39,590 nt of DNA from Lentimicrobiaceae bacterium (GTDB taxonomy: Bacteria > Bacteroidota > Bacteroidia > Bacteroidales > UBA4417), in the NCBI GenBank assembly GCA_028697555.1, contig JAQVEX010000023.1, forward strand, positions 1 through 39,590. Direction: 5' to 3'. Positions 23,869-32,081 of the stretch are shown here, piece after piece (the first letter of the stretch is position 1; every line of letters starts with the position of its first letter). The notes under the pieces are model-generated. The model saw nothing but the letters and a program-made list of their open reading frames with translations, ran no database searches and was not told the origin of the DNA. The position numbers and the translations under genes are program-made.

Positions 23869-24825
23869 TTACTCCCCAATAATTTCCAATAGTTTTTCCA
23901 ATTTCGGTGTTAAAATAATTTCCGTTCTGCGGTTTTTAGCTTTATTTTCAGCTGAAGTGTTGGGCATAACCGGTAAATATTCACCTCTACCTGAAGCTAC
24001 AACCCGGGTTGGGTTGATTTCGGCGCTACTTAGCAAAATCTTTACAATTGATGTTGCACGCATAACGCTTAAATCCCAATTGTCTTCAACCTGATTAGAG
24101 CTTTTGAGCGGAATATTGTCGGTGTGTCCTTCTATCAACACATTGATATTGGTATCTTTTTCCAAAACCATAGCTAAATTTTTAAGAGCGGAAACTCCTT
24201 GCTTGCTGACTTCCCATTTCCCGGAAGCAAACAATAGCTTTTCTTCCAATGAGACATACACCTTGCCCTTTTTGGTGTAAACCGAAAGTCCCTTATCCTG
24301 AAAGCCCATAAGAGCATCGGCTACGCTTTTTCTTAAAGCATTGGTTATTGAATCTTGAGCTCGTAGTGCGGCTTCAAGCTCGTCGATATCGCGACTTTTC
24401 TTTGCCAACTCTTTTTCCAAATTATTCAAACGGGTTTCACGCATGAGTAATTCGTCTTGTGTACGCCTTAGCTCACCCATAGCTTTTTCGTTATCGTAGT
24501 AGTTTAAGTTGTACTGAGCTCTGAGGTTTTCGTAATTCCTTTCCAACTCCTTAAACTCTGCATTTAAATTTCTATACTTTTGCAATAGGTCGGCAGTATC
24601 GGCTTTAAGTTTGGCATTGTCTTTAACCAATTTCTGATTGGTAGCACTCATTTCGTTGAAACCATCTCTCATTTCGGTAATTTTGTTGTTGAGCATAAGG
24701 GTTTCTTCGCCGCAGCGAGTAGCCAACTCGTTGTATTTTTCCATTGATACGCAACTTGTTGCCGATAATAGAACCGAGATTGCTGTAATCAATAGAAAAA
24801 GTTTATAATTTTTCGGATTTTTCAT
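23869..24825 (-). CDS. OmpA-family lipoprotein with coiled-coil stalk
   Basis: This 318-residue protein has a lipoprotein signal with lipobox SATSC (C25). Residues about 45-165 are a long coiled coil (for example LKADTADLLQKYRNLNAEFK and RLNNLEKELAKKSRDIDELE). The C-terminal OmpA/MotB domain (about 190-310) has LFASGKWEVSKQGVSAL, INVLIEGHTDN, DLSVMRATSIV, ASGRGEYLP and ENKAKNRRTEI, the family's peptidoglycan-binding motif. It should anchor the outer membrane to peptidoglycan. It follows xth by 26 bases. Its stop is followed 3 bases later by a CACGTAC-type array. Confidence 0.93.
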   Translation of the reverse strand: MKNPKNYKLFLLITAISVLLSATSCVSMEKYNELATRCGEETLMLNNKITEMRDGFNEMSATNQKLVKDNAKLKADTADLLQKYRNLNAEFKELERNYENLRAQYNLNYYDNEKAMGELRRTQDELLMRETRLNNLEKELAKKSRDIDELEAALRAQDSITNALRKSVADALMGFQDKGLSVYTKKGKVYVSLEEKLLFASGKWEVSKQGVSALKNLAMVLEKDTNINVLIEGHTDNIPLKSSNQVEDNWDLSVMRATSIVKILLSSAEINPTRVVASGRGEYLPVMPNTSAENKAKNRRTEIILTPKLEKLLEIIGE

Positions 24826-24851
24826 GTGTCTGCGTTTTTAGGTTAATGTTA

Positions 24852-25616
24852 TTAAGAATTTATTTCCAAAAGAATAGGACAATGGTCTGAATGGACTACG
24901 GAGCTGAGTATAACGGCTCTTTTGAGCATAGCTTCCATTTCTTCGTTTACAATGTGATAATCGATGCGCCAACCTAAGTTTCGGCTACGAGCGTTGGCTC
25001 TGTAGCTCCACCAAGTATATTGATGGGGATTTGGGTTGAAATGCCTAAAAGTATCAACAAAGCCGTCGGACAGAAAATCAGTGAACCATTGTCGTTCTTC
25101 GGGCAAGAAACCGCTACTTTTGGCATTGCCGATTGGGTCGTGGATATCTATAGGTTTATGACAAATATTGTAATCGCCGGAAAGAACAAGATTAGGAATT
25201 TGTTTTCGCAACTTAGCCACATATTCTCTAAAATCGTCCAACCATTGGTATTTGAACTCTTGTCTAACATCACCCGTTGTACCCGAAGGGTGATAAACCG
25301 AAACAACCGAAAATTTACCGAAATCGGCTCTAATAAACCTGCCTTCGTCGTCATATTTCGGAATTTGCATTCCATATTCAACGTGCAATGGCTCAATTTT
25401 GCTAATGATTCCAACACCGCTATAGCCTTTCTTTTGCGCCGAAAACCAATAGCATTTGTATCCTAAGCTTTCAAAAAGTTGATCGTCTATTTGTTCCGGC
25501 TGAGCCTTTGTTTCCTGAAAGCATACTACGTCGGGATTGGCTGTTTTCAACCAATCGACTAAGCCTTTGTTTATGGCGGCACGTATTCCGTTTACATTGT
25601 ACGATATTATTTGCAT
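24852..25616 (-). CDS. xth: Exodeoxyribonuclease III (AP endonuclease)
   Basis: This 254-residue DNA repair nuclease of the EEP fold cuts at abasic sites and degrades 3' ends. The start MQIISYNVNGIRAAINKG gives the Asn of the active site. FQETKAQ carries the metal-binding Glu (E35). LSGDYNICH, the RIDYHIV segment and SDHCPILLEI supply the remaining catalytic Asp, Asn and His. The length fits the ExoA/XthA group. It is 1 base after the OstA-like gene, so the two are probably translated from one transcript. Confidence 0.96.
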   Translation of the reverse strand: MQIISYNVNGIRAAINKGLVDWLKTANPDVVCFQETKAQPEQIDDQLFESLGYKCYWFSAQKKGYSGVGIISKIEPLHVEYGMQIPKYDDEGRFIRADFGKFSVVSVYHPSGTTGDVRQEFKYQWLDDFREYVAKLRKQIPNLVLSGDYNICHKPIDIHDPIGNAKSSGFLPEERQWFTDFLSDGFVDTFRHFNPNPHQYTWWSYRANARSRNLGWRIDYHIVNEEMEAMLKRAVILSSVVHSDHCPILLEINS

Positions 25617-25617
25617 A

Positions 25618-27168
25618 TTATTCTTGGTTTGAGTTTTTATTTTCCTGATGATTATCCAACAAATGCGTTTTGTTCAAAGGTCTGTCGGAACTACGCCACA
25701 AAAAGTTTTTAAAATATTTGTCTTCTTCCGTAAGCTTATCTTGTGGGTAAAGTTTAGCATCGGGCTTTTGGTAGTAATATATTTGGCTGACTTTGTCGTC
25801 GTTTATTACAACAGTCATAGTGTTGCTTTTCTTGACATTAATACCTATAAGTGTATTGTCGTTTTCTTTGACATAGTACAAACTTTCAGCATTGCCGGTG
25901 ATAAAAATATGGCTAAGCTCTTTGTCTTTAAAATGTGCTACCATATTTTTCCCTTTAAGCTGATTGAAGCCGTACAAAGTATCTTGCGAGACAATAAAAG
26001 CCGAATTACACATTTTTATACTGTCAATCTGCTCATTTTTAAGAAAAATGTAGATTGTATCGGCTGTAATCTGGTTTTCGTCAGACCATAAAACAGGCTT
26101 TTGCATCAGACATATAAGAGAATCGGCGGTAGCGTAAACCATTGAGTCGCAAGCTCCTTGTACGTCTTTGCGATAGAACTTTGTGTTGTAGTAAGCAAAC
26201 AGGTCTTTGGTGTCGTTGCTTAGCGTGTCAAAAGTAACGCGCAAGGTATCGGCACGCAAAAACAAAGTGTCGGAATTTTCCCATATTTCGGCATGTGGTT
26301 TTTTGGTGATATAAGCATATTGCTGTGATTTGAAATATTCGGCAAAATTGCCTCTTACTATTATGTTTTCAACCGTGTCGGTTAGAAAAATGTTGCCTTT
26401 TGCCTTGCCGTAATTCTGATTCTCAAAGTAGTATAAGCTGTCGCCTGTTAGTATGCGTGTGCCGTCAATCAGCTTAGCTCGTTTGCTGAATCTGGAATTA
26501 TTATTTTCGCGGTCGTATTCGCCATCTTCGCAATAAATAAATACATCTTCGCCTACCATTTGCGTAGGACCTAAAAAGTAAGCTATACGAGTTTCGGTAT
26601 TGTATTTAAGAGTATCGGTATTAACGGTATAATCGGGGTTGTACATTATTACGTCATTACTAAAATACGCTACCTTAGTATCGGTGTGGTAGTTTGCTAT
26701 TTTGCTTTTAAGCGTGTTGTCTTCGTTTACAATTTTGCCGCCGTCAAAGTAACTTACAGTGTTTGTATTTCGGTTGTACACCATTTCGTTGGAATAAAGC
26801 GCAGAATTTGGGTCTTGCACCTTGACATCATCTTTTATGTTGGCAATTTTGGTGTTTCCGCTGTAGTTCAAAAATTTGCCATACAAATGTAGTGTATCAC
26901 CCGATTTGATATGGACTCTGCCGAAACAATCTATGCTATTAGAGCTCTCGTACATTAGAGCGCTGTCACAGTACAAGTAAGCGCCATCGTGTTCAAAAAC
27001 CGGATTGCCAATTATTTTCACTGCATCGGGGTTTCTTTCATCACCTAGCATTGCTCCCGACGATACTATTTGAATACGATACCTCTGCTGGCTAAACATA
27101 GATACTGTAAATAACAATGCAATTGCAGTAAGTGCGAAATATTTAAAACTGAATTTAAATTTTACCAT
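25618..27168 (-). CDS. OstA-like LPS transport protein (LptA/LptD N-terminal type repeats)
   Basis: This 516-residue protein has a signal peptide (FALTAIALLFTVSMFSQ). It is almost entirely beta-strands in an OstA/LptA jellyroll-like array. Repeats such as GAYLYCDSALMYESSN, DTLHLYGKFLNYSGNTKIA and ALYSNEMVYNRNTNTVSYFDG continue with DTLKYNTETRIAYF and GDSLYYFENQNYGKAKG. Such proteins carry lipopolysaccharide across the periplasm. It is much longer than E. coli LptA, as is common for Bacteroidota OstA-like proteins, and lacks the LptD barrel. No other lpt gene is in the window. A TAAATTTG box lies upstream. Confidence 0.88.
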   Translation of the reverse strand: MVKFKFSFKYFALTAIALLFTVSMFSQQRYRIQIVSSGAMLGDERNPDAVKIIGNPVFEHDGAYLYCDSALMYESSNSIDCFGRVHIKSGDTLHLYGKFLNYSGNTKIANIKDDVKVQDPNSALYSNEMVYNRNTNTVSYFDGGKIVNEDNTLKSKIANYHTDTKVAYFSNDVIMYNPDYTVNTDTLKYNTETRIAYFLGPTQMVGEDVFIYCEDGEYDRENNNSRFSKRAKLIDGTRILTGDSLYYFENQNYGKAKGNIFLTDTVENIIVRGNFAEYFKSQQYAYITKKPHAEIWENSDTLFLRADTLRVTFDTLSNDTKDLFAYYNTKFYRKDVQGACDSMVYATADSLICLMQKPVLWSDENQITADTIYIFLKNEQIDSIKMCNSAFIVSQDTLYGFNQLKGKNMVAHFKDKELSHIFITGNAESLYYVKENDNTLIGINVKKSNTMTVVINDDKVSQIYYYQKPDAKLYPQDKLTEEDKYFKNFLWRSSDRPLNKTHLLDNHQENKNSNQE

Positions 27169-27205
27169 AACAAATTAATCACTGTTTACACAACGAAATA
27201 GAGTA

Positions 27206-27213
27206 CAAATTTA
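27206..27213 (-). promoter_or_regulatory. Bacteroidota -7 box for the OstA-like gene
   Basis: Reads TAAATTTG on the minus strand, 37 bases before the ATG at 27168. No clear -33. Confidence 0.45.
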
Positions 27214-27250
27214 ATAAAGTTTCGGAGTTTGATTGTTTTTTTTGAAAAAA

Positions 27251-27353
27251 TGGTGGGTGGTGAATGGTGGTGGGTGGATAGTGGTGGGTGATGGGTGGTT
27301 AGTAACTAGTGTTGAAAGCCACCGAACACCGAACACTCATCACCAAACACTAA
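27251..27353. repeat. Inverted pair of GGTG-type heptamer arrays
   Basis: Left arm units GGTGGGT-GGTGAAT-GGTGGTG-GGTGGAT-AGTGGTG-GGTGATG-GGTGGTT run at about 27252-27300. The right arm, ACCGAAC-ACCGAAC-ACTCATC-ACCAAAC-ACTAAC, runs at about 27320-27353. The small spacer between contains an ACTAGT. It lies between the OstA-like gene's promoter and the terminator of the 81-residue gene. Confidence 0.78.
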
Positions 27354-27362
27354 CCCGAAGGG

Positions 27363-27396
27363 TAAAAAAAACAGAGCACCACAAAGCACTCTGTTT
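27363..27396 (-). terminator. Terminator after the 81-residue gene
   Basis: On the minus strand AAACAGAG (27396-27389) pairs with CTCTGTTT (27376-27369), with a 12-base loop and a T-run after it. Confidence 0.82.
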
Positions 27397-27435
27397 ATCT
27401 ATTGTTTAAACTAAAAACTATTAAATATGCGTTAT

Positions 27436-27681
27436 TTAACTTTCTTGTTCTTCGTCTTCGTTTGAGTTTTTGTACAGTTTATATCCGCCGTATGCTCCGG
27501 CAAGGGTTAGCAATACTACAAGTCCACTGCCAATAGGGGCAGAGCCTTCATCTCCTACGGTCGGTCCAGAAGGAATAGGAGGTTCTGGTGGTAAGGGTGA
27601 TTGAGCTAATGCATAAAATTGTACGCCCAATGTTAAAACTGCTATAAGCATTACGGTTTTTAGTGTCTTAATTGTTTTCAT
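27436..27681 (-). CDS. Small exported protein with C-terminal hydrophobic anchor (PID-CTERM-like)
   Basis: This 81-residue protein has an N-terminal signal peptide (MLIAVLTLGVQFYALAQ), a short Pro-rich linker (SPLPPEPPIPSGPTVGDEGS), then APIGSG followed by one hydrophobic helix (LVVLLTLAGAYGGYKLY) and an acidic end. This layout of small proline/glycine linker, API/PID-like tripeptide, one helix and charged tail resembles the short C-terminal sorting tails described in Bacteroidota (PID-CTERM group). I infer this by eye and have not verified it. It has its own -7 box and terminator, so it is a monocistronic, probably well-expressed gene of unknown role. Confidence 0.7.
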   Translation of the reverse strand: MKTIKTLKTVMLIAVLTLGVQFYALAQSPLPPEPPIPSGPTVGDEGSAPIGSGLVVLLTLAGAYGGYKLYKNSNEDEEQES

Positions 27682-27722
27682 TTATGTACAGTTTTTTGAT
27701 GTAATATTCATTTTGCTACTTG

Positions 27723-27730
27723 CAAAGATA
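27723..27730 (-). promoter_or_regulatory. Bacteroidota -7 box for the 81-residue gene
   Basis: Reads TATCTTTG followed by C on the minus strand, 41 bases before the ATG at 27681. No clear -33. Confidence 0.55.
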
Positions 27731-27793
27731 ATACTTAAATTCTATTTCTTAAAATTTTTGTTTTAAATTATTATTAATAAATAGTTTTTAGTA

Positions 27794-29092
27794 TTAATTG
27801 CTCATAATATTTTCTATTTCTTCAGGTAAGATAGGTATGTCGCTCATAAGGTTTATAGGTTGATTATCTGTTATTAATATATCGTTTTCCAATCTTATTC
27901 CTATATTTTCGTCGGGGATATAAATTCCCGGTTCGCAGGTTATTACCATACCGGGCACAAAAGTTTGAAATTTAGATCCCGTGTCGTGTGTGTCTAAACC
28001 TAAGAAATGTCCGCTACCATGCATATAGTATTTGAAAAATGCCGGCGAATCCGGGTTTTGATTTTCAATATCGAAAGTAGATAGAAGCCCCAACTTAACA
28101 AGCTCGTTTTCAATGAGTTTGCATACTTGCTTATGCCATTTGTCTATGCAGCTTCCGGGCACTAGCATAGCAGTAGCTTGGTTTAAAACATCAAGTACCG
28201 ATGTGTAAACTTGTTTTTGTCGTTCTGAAAATTTTCCATTTATGGGAATTGTTCTCGACATATCGGCGGCGTAGTTTCCGTAATCGGCTCCAACGTCCAT
28301 AAGCAATAAATCGCCATCTTTGCACTCTTTGTTATTGTTGATATAGTGCAATACACAAGTATCTTTGCCCGAAGCAATTATCGGGTCGAAAGCGTGTCCG
28401 TTGGCACCTTGTCTGATAAACTCGTGTGTGTATTCTGCTTCAATTTCGTATTCCATAACACCTGGTTTTACCATTTTGAGAACACGCAAAAAAGCATCGC
28501 GAGTAATGCCACAGGCTATCTTCATTTGAGCTATTTCTTCGGGTTCTTTTACGGCTCGCATGGGACTTGTAATTGTCGTTAGCGGCAAATAATTATGCAA
28601 GGGATATTTGTTTTTTATTTCGAGAGCGAACCTATCGTCTTTGCAGGGAACATCGGTAAAAAACTTTATATAATCGTTTTGATATAAGTACACGTTTTCG
28701 GAAAAAACCATTAATTCGCGTAGCACCGAATCAAAACTATCGACAAATTTAACAGTTTTAACGCCTGATAATTGAGTAACATCCTGCGGTGATAATTTAT
28801 AGCCTTGCCACACCAATGTGGTTGGGTCGGCGTTTATAATAAAAATTATTTCTCGCAAAGATGGGTTAGGATGATGCGGACAAATTGTGAGTATGGTTTT
28901 TTCCTGATCTATGCCTGTTAGATAAAACAATGTTGAGTGTTGTCGGAACAAAAAAGTTTGATCGCCGTTTTTGGGCATTTCATCGTTGGAATTAACAATT
29001 ACCAAAGAGTTTATTTTTAATTGGTTCACAAGTTTTTCGCGGTTGCGAATGTACATTTGCGATGAAATGGGATTGTATCTGGTAGTTTTCAT
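27794..29092 (-). CDS. pepP: Xaa-Pro aminopeptidase (aminopeptidase P)
   Basis: This 432-residue metallopeptidase removes N-terminal residues preceding proline. The N-terminal creatinase/prolidase-type domain (about 1-180; FLFRQHSTLFYLTGI) is typical. The catalytic pita-bread domain has metal ligands in order: MDVGADYGNYAADMSRT (two Asp), HGSGHFLGLDTHD (His), CEPGIYIP (Glu) and IRLENDILIT (Glu). No signal peptide is seen, so it is cytoplasmic. The gene lies 7 bases after lnt and may share its transcript. Confidence 0.95.
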   Translation of the reverse strand: MKTTRYNPISSQMYIRNREKLVNQLKINSLVIVNSNDEMPKNGDQTFLFRQHSTLFYLTGIDQEKTILTICPHHPNPSLREIIFIINADPTTLVWQGYKLSPQDVTQLSGVKTVKFVDSFDSVLRELMVFSENVYLYQNDYIKFFTDVPCKDDRFALEIKNKYPLHNYLPLTTITSPMRAVKEPEEIAQMKIACGITRDAFLRVLKMVKPGVMEYEIEAEYTHEFIRQGANGHAFDPIIASGKDTCVLHYINNNKECKDGDLLLMDVGADYGNYAADMSRTIPINGKFSERQKQVYTSVLDVLNQATAMLVPGSCIDKWHKQVCKLIENELVKLGLLSTFDIENQNPDSPAFFKYYMHGSGHFLGLDTHDTGSKFQTFVPGMVITCEPGIYIPDENIGIRLENDILITDNQPINLMSDIPILPEEIENIMSN

Positions 29093-29099
29093 AATAAAT

Positions 29100-30731
29100 T
29101 TATTTTGTTGTTCTTTTCTTATTCAATAAGCCTTGCGTTATAAGGATTAGAGTCGAAAGTGCGGCAATAAGCAATGATATACGCTGAATATAATCGCCGT
29201 ACTTGGCATAAAAAGTTACTTTATTGTTTAGGTTAAGTGTAGCCACAGCCGAATCGGCTACCCAATAATCGGTTTTGTGCAATACTTCTCCTTTTTGGTT
29301 GATAAATCCTGAAATCCCCGTATTTGCCGAGCGTGCAACGCTTCTTCTGCATTCGATGGCTCTGATACGAGACATGCTAAAATGTTGTTTGTATCCGGGC
29401 GTATCTCCCCACCAGCCATCGTTGGTAATTACACAAAAGAGATTGGCTCCGTTTCTGACAAATTCGGTACAAAATTCGCCAAAAACCGATTCGTAACAAA
29501 TAATGCTTGCAACTTTTATGTTATCGTTGATAATTAGTGGTTTTTGAACTTTATCGACTCCCAAGCTACCGACAATTCCTCCAAAATCGAGAAAATATTT
29601 TTCTAAAAACTTTAATTGCTTGGCAAAAGGCATAATTTCAACTCCGGGTGTGAGTTTCGACTTATGATGTAGCTGAAAGTTCAATTCTTTATCTATAAGT
29701 AAAGCCGTATTGTACGAATCGTAGTAAATATCGGCATTGGAGTATTTTCTGGCAGTTTTTGAAGGTTTTTCGTCGTCTGCATAATTCTTTTTGGTCGACA
29801 TACCTGCAATTACGTACATTGGGCGCTCGCTTTGCTGTAAAAATTCTCTAATCATTTGTATTGAAGGTGCATGCGCCAGACTGTTTTCGTAAGTATATTC
29901 CTGTATTGCACTTTCGGGAAACGCAATAATATCGGTGCCGTCGCTGACGTATCTTTGTGCCAACGCCAACATGTTATTGGTAACAACGGTAGGTTTAATT
30001 TCGTATTGCTCGGTGTATGGATCTAAATTTGGCTGTACAACAATAACATTTACAGGATTTATTTCTTCTTCGTAAGTATGAAACCTGATTTGTGAAATTG
30101 TAAAGGGCACGAAAAAAACGATAGCGAGTGATATTGCATTAGCCCACAGCGACCTTTTTGATTTGGTTGCTTTAAATAAAAAGTATTTAAGAATAAAAAA
30201 TATGAATATGTTTATTAGTAAAATCCACAGAGAACCACCTGAAACTCCGGTATATTCATACCATTGTATCCACGAAGGGTAATTGGCGAAAACATTACCC
30301 AAATTAAGCCAGGGCCAATTCAATTCCCATCGCAGACCCAAAAACTCAAAAGATAAAACAAAGGCTATAAACGATAAATATGCAGCTCCGCCCTGCACAT
30401 TTTTTCTATGGTAAATGTGGAAAAGCCAAAATGCCAATGACATGAATAGTGTGTTGACAACTACGGCTGCAATTAAACCGACCCAAGCTGCATTTTTTAT
30501 CCAAAATGTGGTAATAGTATTCCATATGGCAAAAGCAATGGCTGCGTACTTTACGACATCGAAAGAGTGGTTTTCGTCTTTTTTCAGAAAGTGGTTGTGT
30601 TCGATGATAAACAAAGGAACAAAAGCAAAAAATATAAGAAAAGGTAAGCCATTTTCGAGCCAGCTTAGGGAGAACAGGGCTCCGCTTAAAGTTGAGAGGA
30701 GGTATTTGTGTGTTCGGGTTAATTTATTCAT
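29100..30731 (-). CDS. lnt: Apolipoprotein N-acyltransferase
   Basis: This 543-residue inner-membrane enzyme adds the third acyl chain to lipoproteins. The N-terminal half has several hydrophobic helices (ALFSLSWLENGLPFLIFFAF, LIAAVVVNTLFMSLAFWLF, LWILLINIFIFFILKYFLF). The C-terminal half is a periplasmic nitrilase domain with Glu (AFPESAIQEY), Lys (KSKLTPGVEIMPF) and Cys (ICYESVFGEF), the Lnt triad. NDGWWGDTPGYKQHF and RSVARSANTGISGFI follow. Its product acts on lipoproteins such as the two encoded at 5916 and 23869. Confidence 0.93.
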   Translation of the reverse strand: MNKLTRTHKYLLSTLSGALFSLSWLENGLPFLIFFAFVPLFIIEHNHFLKKDENHSFDVVKYAAIAFAIWNTITTFWIKNAAWVGLIAAVVVNTLFMSLAFWLFHIYHRKNVQGGAAYLSFIAFVLSFEFLGLRWELNWPWLNLGNVFANYPSWIQWYEYTGVSGGSLWILLINIFIFFILKYFLFKATKSKRSLWANAISLAIVFFVPFTISQIRFHTYEEEINPVNVIVVQPNLDPYTEQYEIKPTVVTNNMLALAQRYVSDGTDIIAFPESAIQEYTYENSLAHAPSIQMIREFLQQSERPMYVIAGMSTKKNYADDEKPSKTARKYSNADIYYDSYNTALLIDKELNFQLHHKSKLTPGVEIMPFAKQLKFLEKYFLDFGGIVGSLGVDKVQKPLIINDNIKVASIICYESVFGEFCTEFVRNGANLFCVITNDGWWGDTPGYKQHFSMSRIRAIECRRSVARSANTGISGFINQKGEVLHKTDYWVADSAVATLNLNNKVTFYAKYGDYIQRISLLIAALSTLILITQGLLNKKRTTK

Positions 30732-30765
30732 ATGTTTATTTCTATTTTGCTTATAGGGTGTTTTA

Positions 30766-30846
30766 TTGGCTATTTTGGCTGTTGGCTTTTAGCCGTTGGC
30801 TATTGGCTATGTTCAGCTAATGGCTAATGGCTAACAGCTAACGGCT
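30766..30846. repeat. GGCT-type heptamer inverted arms
   Basis: The left arm is GGCTATTTTGGCTGTT-GGCTTTT-AGCCGTT-GGCTATT-GGCT, then spacer ATGTTCA, then the right arm GCTAATG-GCTAATG-GCTAACA-GCTAACG-GCTA. It lies between lnt and the glycosyltransferase gene. Confidence 0.8.
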
Positions 30847-30881
30847 ACTTCACAAATATTCACCTTATTCCTTTCATACTA

Positions 30882-31943
30882 TTACTTTATCATATTTTTA
30901 TAAATGTCAATATATCTATCAACGTTGTTTTGCCACGAAAAATTTTTGGAATACGATATTAAATTATTTTTAAATTCTTCAGACTTCACATTTTCGTCGT
31001 TTAGTTTTGTGGTTACTAGCTTTGCCATTTGTTCAGGGTCGAAGTTGCTGAAATAAAAGGCTTTGTCGGAGCCGATTTCGGGCAGACTTGTTTTATCGGA
31101 ACAAAATACGGGCAAACCTGCATTCATGGCTTCTATAACAGGTAAGCCAAAACCTTCGGCAAGAGACGGAAAAACAAATGCTTCGGCATTTTGATAGTAC
31201 CAGGTTTTTTCGGCATCGCTGACGATACCTACAAAGTGAATTCTGTCGGAAACGCCACACTCTTCAGCTGTTTTAATTAATTGGTTTTTGTAAGAAGTTT
31301 TACCTCCGCCTGCAATTATCAGATTGTAGTCCGGCAAATATGCCATCATTTTTATAATGCTTTCATGATTTTTTTTAGGCATTAGGACTCCTATATTGAA
31401 CAAAAACTTTTTGTCGCCAATATTTGTGTCTGGCTTTTGGCTTTCAGCTTGGCAAGGCAGACCGTTATAAATTACTTGCAAATCTTTTCCTTCAAGATTT
31501 AAGTTTTTAGTTGCAATGTCTTTTACATAGTTGGAAATGAAACACACTGTACTAGCTCGGTTTACCTTTTTTTGCAAAGTTCGTAAGTTCTTGTCTATCT
31601 TTTTTTGGTCGTTGCTTTCTAAAAAGTTTAAATCGTGGATTGTAAGTATATATTTTGAATTTTTGCGTGGCAAAAACTTGCTGTCTTGGTGTATGGAATG
31701 CCAAATTCCGTCGTTTCTGTTGAATACAGAAAAAAATCGTCTGAACCAATTGGTTTTGATAGTCTTAACAATTGGACTACTATTCCAAACTTCTTTTTGT
31801 TTGGGTTTTATCAGAAAATATATTGAAAACTCTTGAATTTTGTCATACTGATTGATAAGCTCGTTGGCAAAGTTTAGCGATACCTGTCCGAGACCGCAGT
31901 TTAGGTCTTTTAACTTTGTCATGTCAATTATGAGCTTTTTCAT
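30882..31943 (-). CDS. GT-B glycosyltransferase, family 1/4 type
   Basis: This 353-residue enzyme carries the C-terminal glycosyltransferase group 1 domain: FNIGVLMPKKNHESIIKMM, NLIIAGGG, DRIHFVGIVSDAE, the nucleotide-sugar signature FVFPSLAEGFGLPVIEAMNA (E-x7-E) and LPEIGSDKAFYF. The N-terminal part has GLGQVSLNFANEL and ILTIHDLNFLE. Sugar donor and acceptor are unknown; surface polysaccharide is a fair guess. The residues C164-D172 (CQAESQKPD), in a loop between the two domains, are encoded by an AGCCAAA-AGCC heptamer repeat identical in type to the flanking intergenic arrays. The frame is intact. Confidence 0.9.
   Translation of the reverse strand: MKKLIIDMTKLKDLNCGLGQVSLNFANELINQYDKIQEFSIYFLIKPKQKEVWNSSPIVKTIKTNWFRRFFSVFNRNDGIWHSIHQDSKFLPRKNSKYILTIHDLNFLESNDQKKIDKNLRTLQKKVNRASTVCFISNYVKDIATKNLNLEGKDLQVIYNGLPCQAESQKPDTNIGDKKFLFNIGVLMPKKNHESIIKMMAYLPDYNLIIAGGGKTSYKNQLIKTAEECGVSDRIHFVGIVSDAEKTWYYQNAEAFVFPSLAEGFGLPVIEAMNAGLPVFCSDKTSLPEIGSDKAFYFSNFDPEQMAKLVTTKLNDENVKSEEFKNNLISYSKNFSWQNNVDRYIDIYKNMIK
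31431..31453. repeat. In-frame GGCT-type heptamer array inside the glycosyltransferase gene
   Basis: Plus strand units TGGCTTT-TGGCTTT-CAGCTTG-GC, at a position that encodes a variable interdomain loop. Confidence 0.65.
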
Positions 31944-31957
31944 ATCATTTAACTATA

Positions 31958-32028
31958 AGCTATTGGCTGTTAGCTGTTGGCTATTTATAATAAGCCAAAG
32001 GCTAACGGCTAAAAGCTAATGGCTATTA
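31958..32028. repeat. GGCT-type heptamer inverted arms
   Basis: Left arm AGCTATT-GGCTGTT-AGCTGTT-GGCTATT, a TATAATA spacer, right arm AGCCAAA-GGCTAAC-GGCTAAA-AGCTAAT-GGCTATT. It starts 14 bases upstream of the glycosyltransferase ATG. Confidence 0.8.
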
Positions 32029-32081
32029 TTAATCAAAAATAAAGTGTTTGTCTCATGTTTAGTTTTTTATCTTTAACCTTA

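Noticed and set aside
25020..25466. 148-residue plus-strand frame
   Set aside because: Antisense to xth; no recognisable features.
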